Source of the DNA: Bacillota bacterium
Lineage (GTDB): Bacteria; Bacillota; Clostridia; Acetivibrionales; DSM-1351
Assembly: GCA_023412635.1 (NCBI GenBank)
Contig: JAEYNI010000247.1
Coordinates: forward strand, 1 to 8,302
Reading direction: 5' to 3'
DNA: 8,302 nt
Shown: one piece after another, positions 1 to 4,885 of the stretch
Layout of the letters: each line of letters starts with the position of its first letter
How positions within the stretch are numbered: position 1 is the stretch's first letter
Position numbers and translations under genes: made by a program
Notes under the pieces: model-generated
The model's input: the letters and a program-made list of their open reading frames with translations, nothing else
What the model was told of the DNA's origin: nothing
The model's database searches: none

Positions 1-35
1 ACTTAATGTAAAATGGTAGAAAGGATGTTGATTTT

Positions 36-1061
36 ATGATCATTGTAATGAATCAAAAGTCGAATCAAATGCAGATCGACGACGTAATTAATGTTTTAAA
101 AAACTCCGGACTAGGAGTACACATCTCGCAGGGAACAGAAAGAACTATTATTGGTATTATCGGCGACAAGAGTGTTTTGAGAGATATACCCCTCGAACTG
201 ATGCCCGGTGTTGAGAAGCTTGTTCCCATTGTCGAATCCTTCAAGCTTGCAGGCAAAACCTTTAGACCTGAGCCCAGTATTGTAGATGTTAACGGTGTAA
301 AAATTGGCGGTAAAGAACTTACAATTATGGCCGGACCATGTGCTGTAGAAAGTTACGAACAGATAATGGAATCTGCCCGTGCAGTAAAGAAATCAGGTGC
401 TCAATTTTTAAGGGGCGGAGCTTTCAAACCGAGAACTTCACCGTATGCTTTTCAGGGTCTTGAAGAAGAAGGTCTCAAGCTTTTAAAAGCTGCAAAGGAT
501 GAAACGGGCCTCCAGATTATTACCGAAGTGACCAGTGAAAAGGCTGTGGAGCTTTCAATACCATATGTGGATATGTTTCAGATAGGTGCAAGAAATGTTC
601 AGAATTTTCAGCTTCTAAGGGAAGTTGGAAAATCCATGAAGCCGGTTCTTCTAAAGAGGGGTTCGGCCACAACTATAGATGAGTGGCTTAATGCGGCAGA
701 ATATATCATGAGCGAAGGAAACTACGATGTTGTCCTTTGTGAGAGAGGTATCAGAACTTTTGAAACAGCAACAAGGAATACCCTTGATATCAGTGCAGTT
801 CCTGTTGTAAAGAATATGAGCCATCTGCCGGTAATTGTTGATCCAAGCCATGCTGCAGGTAAATCTAAATTTGTCATACCACTTTCAAGAGCGGCTATAG
901 CTGCCGGCGCAGATGGTATAATCGTTGAGGTTCATCCGAATCCGATGATGGCCATGTCCGATGCTGCTCAGCAGCTGAATCTTAAAGACTTTGACTCTTT
1001 GTGCAAAGATATTATCAAGCTGGCATCAATACTGGAAAGAGAATTTAACTACTATGGTTAA
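36..1061 (+). CDS. aroF: 3-deoxy-7-phosphoheptulonate (DAHP) synthase, type I-beta with N-terminal ferredoxin-like domain
   Basis: This is the cytosolic first enzyme of the shikimate pathway. It condenses phosphoenolpyruvate with erythrose 4-phosphate to give DAHP. At 341 residues it has the layout of the Thermotoga maritima type enzyme: an N-terminal ferredoxin-like (ACT-like) regulatory domain (about 1-70) followed by a TIM-barrel catalytic domain (about 80-335). Visible catalytic motifs are AGPCAVES (99-106), KPRTSPYAFQG (131-141), LLKRG (205-209) and DPSHAAGKS (269-277). The metal ligands known from the T. maritima enzyme (Cys102, His272, Glu298, Asp309) are all present at the same residue numbers. 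The start is ATG at 36, with AGAAAGGA at 18-25 ten bases upstream; the MIIVM beginning is usual for the family. Its last 8 bases overlap tyrA, so the two are probably translationally coupled. Family knowledge suggests feedback inhibition by tyrosine or phenylalanine through the N-terminal domain. The promoter lies left of the window. Confidence 0.97.
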   Translation: MIIVMNQKSNQMQIDDVINVLKNSGLGVHISQGTERTIIGIIGDKSVLRDIPLELMPGVEKLVPIVESFKLAGKTFRPEPSIVDVNGVKIGGKELTIMAGPCAVESYEQIMESARAVKKSGAQFLRGGAFKPRTSPYAFQGLEEEGLKLLKAAKDETGLQIITEVTSEKAVELSIPYVDMFQIGARNVQNFQLLREVGKSMKPVLLKRGSATTIDEWLNAAEYIMSEGNYDVVLCERGIRTFETATRNTLDISAVPVVKNMSHLPVIVDPSHAAGKSKFVIPLSRAAIAAGADGIIVEVHPNPMMAMSDAAQQLNLKDFDSLCKDIIKLASILEREFNYYG

Positions 1062-2151
1062 AAGTATATCAATAATAGGCCTTGGACTTATCGGCGGTTC
1101 TCTGTCCAAGGCTCTCCGCCTGAAGCATCCGGAACTGAAATTGTTTGCAGTTGATAATTATATTCCCTCTCTCAGGCTTGCAGAGGAGGAAGGTGTTATT
1201 GACAAAGGGTACTCTGAGTGTTCCTCCGACATTTTTAATTCAGACATCATATTTATCTGTACTACTGTCAGTAAAGCTGCCGACTATATAGTACAGCTCA
1301 TGGACAATATTAAGGAAAACTGTATATTGACGGATGTTGCCAGTACAAAAGGGGAGATTTGCAGCTTTGTTGAAAAGCTTAGTCGCCCTCCCCTTTTTAT
1401 TGGAGGCCATCCCATGGCCGGAACAGAGAAATCCGGCTATACAAACTCCTTTGCCCATTTATTTGAAAACGCATATTATGTGCTGACCCCGACAGTAGCT
1501 TCAAACGAAGGCTCCATTATCACAATGAAAGAGCTTTTAAAAGATATTGGGGCTCTTCCCATAATTGTGTCACCTGAGCAGCATGATTTGGTTACGGGCT
1601 GTATAAGCCACGTGCCCCATGTTGTAGCATCTGCCCTTGTAAATTTGGCGAATAAGAAGGAAAACAGCGACGGACTGGTTAAGCTCCTTGCTGCCGGAGG
1701 CTTTAAGGATATTACCAGAATAGCCTCCTCAAACCCGGCTATGTGGGAAAACATTGTCTTAAGCAACAGTGAAGTAGTTGTAAAACTACTTGAAGAATAT
1801 AACGAAATCATTAACCGCTTTACTGCTCAGATTCAAGCCCGTAATAGTAAAGGCATATTTGAATTTTTTCAGGATTCAAAGGATTTCAGAGACAGCTTTT
1901 CTACAAGGGCTGCCGGGCTGATTCCTCCGAGCTTTGAACTGCTGGTGGATGTTAAGGACGAGCCTGGTATTATCGGCAGTATTGCCACGCTGTTGGGCAC
2001 CAATGGTATTAATATCAAAAATATCAATGTATCCAACAGCCGCGAGTTTGAGCAGGGTTGCTTAAGGATAACCCTGTCCGATCAACCCAATGCCGACAAG
2101 TCTAACTTTATTTTATCAACAAACGGTTACAGAGTTTTCAGAGTAGAATAA
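1054..2151 (+). CDS. tyrA: Prephenate dehydrogenase with C-terminal ACT domain
   Basis: This enzyme oxidatively decarboxylates prephenate to 4-hydroxyphenylpyruvate, the tyrosine-branch step, in the cytosol. The 365-residue protein opens with a Rossmann motif GLGLIGGS (9-16). Asp34 ends the second strand, which favours NAD over NADP. TDVASTKG (93-100), HPMAGTEKSG (119-128) and SHVPH (185-189) carry the conserved substrate-site and catalytic histidine motifs of the family. A helical dimerisation region follows, then an ACT domain from about 295 to 365 (FELLVDVKDEPG, then LLGTNGINIKNI), the usual site of amino acid feedback control in Gram-positive TyrA. The frame is open further upstream (to 991), but the nucleotide-binding motif fits the ATG at 1054 directly. 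GGAAAGAG at 1034-1041 is an acceptable ribosome binding site inside the end of aroF. The 8-base overlap with aroF indicates one operon. Confidence 0.96.
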   Translation: MVKSISIIGLGLIGGSLSKALRLKHPELKLFAVDNYIPSLRLAEEEGVIDKGYSECSSDIFNSDIIFICTTVSKAADYIVQLMDNIKENCILTDVASTKGEICSFVEKLSRPPLFIGGHPMAGTEKSGYTNSFAHLFENAYYVLTPTVASNEGSIITMKELLKDIGALPIIVSPEQHDLVTGCISHVPHVVASALVNLANKKENSDGLVKLLAAGGFKDITRIASSNPAMWENIVLSNSEVVVKLLEEYNEIINRFTAQIQARNSKGIFEFFQDSKDFRDSFSTRAAGLIPPSFELLVDVKDEPGIIGSIATLLGTNGINIKNINVSNSREFEQGCLRITLSDQPNADKSNFILSTNGYRVFRVE

Positions 2152-2232
2152 TACACAATACTATTTGGTACTAATAGGGCATTTTAAATCATATTCATAT
2201 AAAAGAGTACTGGAGAAAGAGTGTAAAGTTAG

Positions 2233-3642
2233 TTGATTAAGGTAAAAGTCAGTTATAGGCCAATTGTTGGGAATATAAATTTACCAACAGTTTTAAAAAC
2301 AGCTGTATTGCGCGGTGACTCTATCGAGAGTTTATTTATTGCAACCCAGGTAGGGGAGATCTTTTGCGTCAGAAACGGAGTTCTGGGAACTTTTTTAGAT
2401 ATTCGCCCACGAGTAATAGAACTTGGAACCTCCGGCGGTGGTTATGATGAACGGGGGTTGCTGGGACTTGCGTTTCACCCCGAATTCTATAATAACGGAT
2501 TATTTTACCTTCATTATTCTGTATCCGGAACACAAGGTCCCGGCGCTCTTGAAAATTCTTTTATACCCGACCCGTGTGCTCCCGAATCCTTAAATCTGAA
2601 GTGGGTAAGTAGAGTAATCCGTTATGATCATATTGATACCGTTGAAGAATGGATTTTACAAGCAAACGGTCAAACCCGAAAGCGGCGGACATTACTTAAT
2701 TTAAGAAGACCTTTCATGAATCATAATGGTGTAAATAGCCTAAACTTTTCACCTGAGACAGGAAAACTCGTTTTAACGACGGGAGATGGTGGTTCAGGCT
2801 ATGACCCATTCAATTTAAGTCAGGAAAACATGGAGGTTGCCGGTAAGATAATTGAAATTGATGTAGTAAAGAATACATCTACGGAAAATCCACCTGTAGT
2901 ATCACGTTTTAATGAGCTTCCCCCGCCTATTCAGGAAACACTTACAGTTATCGCCAAGGGAGTCCGCAACATACCGGGCATTTCTTTTCAAAGGTTTAAT
3001 AATCAATATATCAAATATGTAGGAAATGTTGGCCAGGATATGGTAGAGTCCATTTATTCATTTGTTCGTTATAAACCAATCCCGGTTACTCAGCTTATTC
3101 ATGGGTATTTAAACTCCGAATCTGCACAGGAAGGTTTTATTAATCTTGGCTGGCGTGGATGGGAAGGAGCTTTCCCTACATCAATAGTAACAAACTGCAA
3201 TTTAAATTCTACATTAACTGAAAGAACAATTGCTTATTATAATGAAGCAGTTAAAACCTCAGTACAGTTTATTCAGCCACTAACCAATTATTTTCACGAG
3301 GACCCCCGACCAGGTAAATTTGAAGGAAGTGCGCTTACAGGAGTCCAACCATACCTGGGAAGTACAATCTCTGCTCTGAAGGGTAGTATTATATTTACTG
3401 ATTTAGCCCGTGAAAACTCTCAAAATCCCGTCAGAGGAACCTTAGCATATACCAGATTAAAAACTGATTGCAAGCTAAGTGACTATAGCGTTATTGAAAC
3501 CGATTATGATTTTGGTGCCCGATCAGCTTATTATGTAAGTTTGGGGACTAATCAGGATCAAACAAGGCTATATCTGGGGGTTTATGGCTCCATGAAGGTA
3601 ACTGATTATAATCAGGGTACTATTTTCGAAATTGTTCCATGA
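2233..3642 (+). CDS. PQQ-dependent sugar dehydrogenase-like protein (glucose/sorbosone dehydrogenase family), no signal peptide
   Basis: The 469-residue protein belongs to the six-bladed beta-propeller family that includes soluble PQQ glucose dehydrogenase, bacterial aldose dehydrogenases (YliI/Asd type) and eukaryotic HHIP-like proteins. Motifs seen in order are DERGLLGLAFHP (72-83), NHNGVNSLNFSP (163-174), TTGDGG (182-187), GVRNIPG (243-249), NVGQD (265-269), NLGWRGWEG (304-312) and a closing-blade segment around 366-393. By family alignment His164 matches the catalytic base of soluble glucose dehydrogenase, and Arg245-Asn246 match its PQQ-contacting RN pair. Glu73 sits where that enzyme has a PQQ-binding Gln, as in YliI-type members. 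The N-terminus has no signal peptide or lipobox. The start is TTG at 2233, directly after an in-frame stop; the next in-frame Met is residue 162, so a start near here is required. GGAG at 2212-2215 lies 17 bases upstream, which is long. Substrate and cofactor cannot be told from sequence. The 81-base gap after tyrA shows no terminator, so read-through from the operon is possible. Confidence 0.85.
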   Translation: MIKVKVSYRPIVGNINLPTVLKTAVLRGDSIESLFIATQVGEIFCVRNGVLGTFLDIRPRVIELGTSGGGYDERGLLGLAFHPEFYNNGLFYLHYSVSGTQGPGALENSFIPDPCAPESLNLKWVSRVIRYDHIDTVEEWILQANGQTRKRRTLLNLRRPFMNHNGVNSLNFSPETGKLVLTTGDGGSGYDPFNLSQENMEVAGKIIEIDVVKNTSTENPPVVSRFNELPPPIQETLTVIAKGVRNIPGISFQRFNNQYIKYVGNVGQDMVESIYSFVRYKPIPVTQLIHGYLNSESAQEGFINLGWRGWEGAFPTSIVTNCNLNSTLTERTIAYYNEAVKTSVQFIQPLTNYFHEDPRPGKFEGSALTGVQPYLGSTISALKGSIIFTDLARENSQNPVRGTLAYTRLKTDCKLSDYSVIETDYDFGARSAYYVSLGTNQDQTRLYLGVYGSMKVTDYNQGTIFEIVP

Positions 3643-3874
3643 AATAACCGTATTTTTACATAACAGGTATCTCGGAATTAAAGGTAATAAAAGATCCATT
3701 AACAACGCTTTTTTCTTTGATAATTATTTTCATATTTTCAATTGTCTACGCCAGTGTTTGGAATATTACTCTAAATAAATTCATTAAATATTTAAAAAAA
3801 ATCAGATTGAGTCTTTAGCTTCCCATTCATTTCCAGAAAATCTACAGAAGAGCTCAAGAGTTTTTTACTGATAT
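3643..3874 (+). other. AT-rich intergenic stretch with a membrane-peptide-like open frame, no supported gene
   Basis: Between the dehydrogenase-like gene and the terminator hairpin there is very AT-rich sequence. One plus-strand frame is open for 56 codons (3648-3818). From a possible TTG at 3717 it reads as 33 residues: a hydrophobic segment (LIIIFIFSIVYASVW) followed by a lysine-rich tail. There is no ATG and no ribosome binding site before the TTG. AT-rich DNA readily spells Ile, Phe, Leu and Lys, so this may be chance or a decayed gene end. I do not call a gene here. Confidence 0.35.
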
Positions 3875-3902
3875 AAAAAAGCCGGTATCCACCGGCTTTT
3901 TT
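3875..3902. terminator. Bidirectional Rho-independent terminator between convergent genes
   Basis: The stem GCCGGT (3881-3886) pairs with ACCGGC (3891-3896) around a 4-base ATCC loop. It is extended by A6 at 3875-3880 pairing with T6 at 3897-3902. A T-rich run follows on the plus strand (through 3910), and T6 follows on the minus strand. The hairpin lies 15 bases after the rex stop and about 230 bases after the stop of the dehydrogenase-like gene, so it can end transcription from both sides. Confidence 0.9.
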
Positions 3903-3916
3903 GATTTTTTATTATT

Positions 3917-4555
3917 CTATTCTCTTGAAAACTTTTCATTAAGTTTGTATCCCAGGACCATTAAGCTGTCACTAAGATGTACATTTTCAACTATTACATC
4001 GTATGGAATTTTCAGATCCATTGGTGAGAAGTTCCACAGACCTCTTACCCCAAGCTTTGCGACCCTATCAGCAAGTGCTGCGGTTTCCCTGTATGGAACA
4101 CAGAGCATTGCTATATCTACCTTATTGTTTATAACAAAGTCATCAATATCATTGAGACTCGCAACTTCTATATCCTTTATCTTTCTACCGATAACATCGG
4201 GATTTATATCAAACACTCCAATTATGCAAAAGCCTCTTCTTTCAAAATTCCCATAATTAGCTAATGCCTGGCCCATATTTCCTGCACCGATGATAATACA
4301 GTTAAAGGTCTTATTTATTCCTAATATATTACCAATCTCAGTATATAAGGACTCAACATTATATCCGTAACCCTGTTGGCCGAATCCGCCAAAGCAATTC
4401 AAATCCTGTCTGATTTGAGAAGCAGTGATTCCCATTCGAGTACTCAGTTCTTTCGAAGATACTCTTTTTATTCCAAGCTCTAATAAATAATTCAGATACC
4501 TGTGATATCTTGGAAGTCTTTTTATTACAGCCATAGAAATTTTCTTTGAAGCCAT
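3917..4555 (-). CDS. rex: Redox-sensing transcriptional repressor Rex
   Basis: Rex is a cytosolic dimeric repressor that senses the NADH/NAD+ ratio. NADH releases it from operators in front of fermentation and NAD(H)-linked genes. The 212-residue protein has the full family layout. A winged helix (about 10-65) carries the recognition segment ITASQIRQDLNCFGGFGQQG (43-62). A Rossmann domain with GAGNMG (90-95) and FDINPD (115-120) binds the nucleotide. A C-terminal swapped helix (about 193-207, SDSLMVLGYKLNEKF) follows. The frame is open to a GTG at 4567, but that GTG is itself part of GAGGTG (4565-4570). This is a good ribosome binding site nine bases before the ATG at 4555, so I take 4555 as the start. 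The resulting length is normal for Rex. The gene is monocistronic here, with its own promoter (4591-4620) and terminator (3875-3902). A candidate Rex site on its promoter suggests autoregulation. Confidence 0.97.
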   Translation of the reverse strand: MASKKISMAVIKRLPRYHRYLNYLLELGIKRVSSKELSTRMGITASQIRQDLNCFGGFGQQGYGYNVESLYTEIGNILGINKTFNCIIIGAGNMGQALANYGNFERRGFCIIGVFDINPDVIGRKIKDIEVASLNDIDDFVINNKVDIAMLCVPYRETAALADRVAKLGVRGLWNFSPMDLKIPYDVIVENVHLSDSLMVLGYKLNEKFSRE

Positions 4556-4564
4556 CGGAATTTT

Positions 4565-4570
4565 CACCTC
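4565..4570 (-). promoter_or_regulatory. Ribosome binding site that fixes the rex start
   Basis: On the minus strand GAGGTG is followed by nine bases and then ATG at 4555. The alternative GTG start (4567) falls inside this site and has only a weak purine run before it, so the ATG is preferred. Confidence 0.8.
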
Positions 4571-4590
4571 ATTATTCTATTTGTGTTGGT

Positions 4591-4620
4591 ATTATATCAC
4601 CTTTGTTATTTTATTGTCAA
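4591..4620 (-). promoter_or_regulatory. Sigma-A promoter of rex with extended -10
   Basis: Read on the minus strand, TTGACA (4620-4615) is a perfect -35. It is followed by an 18-base spacer and a perfect TATAAT (4596-4591). TG at 4599-4598 adds an extended -10 element (TGATATAAT). The predicted transcript would start near 4584 and carry a leader of about 30 bases with the GAGGTG site. Confidence 0.85.
4603..4620 (-). promoter_or_regulatory. Candidate Rex operator on the rex promoter
   Basis: On the minus strand the 18-mer TTGACAATAAAATAACAA matches the clostridial-type Rex consensus TTGTTAA-N4-TTAACAA at 11 of 14 defined positions. Its outer TTG/CAA ends are intact. It covers the whole -35 box and two thirds of the spacer, where a bound repressor would block RNA polymerase. 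Binding itself is inference. Confidence 0.55.
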
Positions 4621-4814
4621 TAATTCCTCACTGTAATATATGTTATTTTCTGTTACTAATAACTTGTTTTGTAAATACTGTCTATAATATATCATATCAA
4701 ACAGCTCGTGACAACGAAACATAGCTTATTTTAGATAATTACGGCAAGAATATGTAAACTGACACTAAATATCTACAATATATACTGATAATGGGCTTTG
4801 ATTTAAATTGAATA
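4621..4814. other. Divergent intergenic region, central part
   Basis: The gap between rex and the GT4-CsaB gene is 330 bases (4556-4885). Its central part is AT-rich with no coding potential I can support. It has a TATAAT at 4683-4688 on the plus strand without a recognisable -35 at usual spacing, and a small GTTA-CTAA-TAAC hairpin (4652-4663). The only other structure is the left arms of the two inverted repeats listed separately. Confidence 0.5.
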
Positions 4815-4820
4815 GTGTCA
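4760..4820. repeat. Inverted repeat TGACACTA / TAGTGTCA
   Basis: A perfect 8-base inverted pair (4760-4767 and 4813-4820) is separated by 45 AT-rich bases. The right arm covers the proposed -35 box of the GT4-CsaB promoter. It could be a pair of half-sites for a looping regulator, but an 8-base match in this region may also be chance. Confidence 0.4.
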
Positions 4821-4826
4821 AATCAA
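4798..4826. repeat. Inverted repeat TTGATTT / AAATCAA at the GT4-csaB promoter
   Basis: A perfect 7-base inverted pair (4798-4804 and 4820-4826) has 15 bases between the arms and spans 29 bases across the proposed -35 box. The size and position fit an operator for a dimeric regulator, but no known consensus is recognised. Confidence 0.4.
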
Positions 4827-4843
4827 CAAATGCATGGTAAAAT
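4815..4843 (+). promoter_or_regulatory. Probable promoter of the GT4-CsaB gene
   Basis: The extended -10 TGGTAAAAT (4835-4843; hexamer TAAAAT at 4838-4843) lies 17 bases after GTGTCA (4815-4820), a 4-of-6 match to the -35 consensus. Transcription would begin near 4850, leaving a leader of about 36 bases that contains GGAGGA at 4875-4880. Confidence 0.55.
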
Positions 4844-4885
4844 AGTCATGTAATATACAAAAGAAAAGCAACACGGAGGATAAAA

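Noticed and set aside
991..1053. Longer N-terminus for TyrA starting inside aroF
   Set aside because: The extra 21 residues are out-of-frame aroF sequence, and the Rossmann motif fits directly after the ATG at 1054, which has its own ribosome binding site.
1476..1811. 111-codon minus-strand open frame inside tyrA
   Set aside because: It is a shadow of the conserved tyrA coding sequence with low-complexity Ser/Thr/Phe composition and no family motif.
3945..4256. 103-codon plus-strand open frame antisense to rex
   Set aside because: It lies wholly within the well-supported rex gene, shows no recognisable motif and is a shadow of rex codon use.
4556..4567. GTG start for Rex at 4567
   Set aside because: This GTG is part of the GAGGTG ribosome binding site that correctly serves the ATG at 4555.
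4683..4688. TATAAT as a second promoter for the GT4-CsaB gene
   Set aside because: No -35-like hexamer lies 16-19 bases upstream and there is no TG extension; the box is expected by chance in AT-rich DNA.
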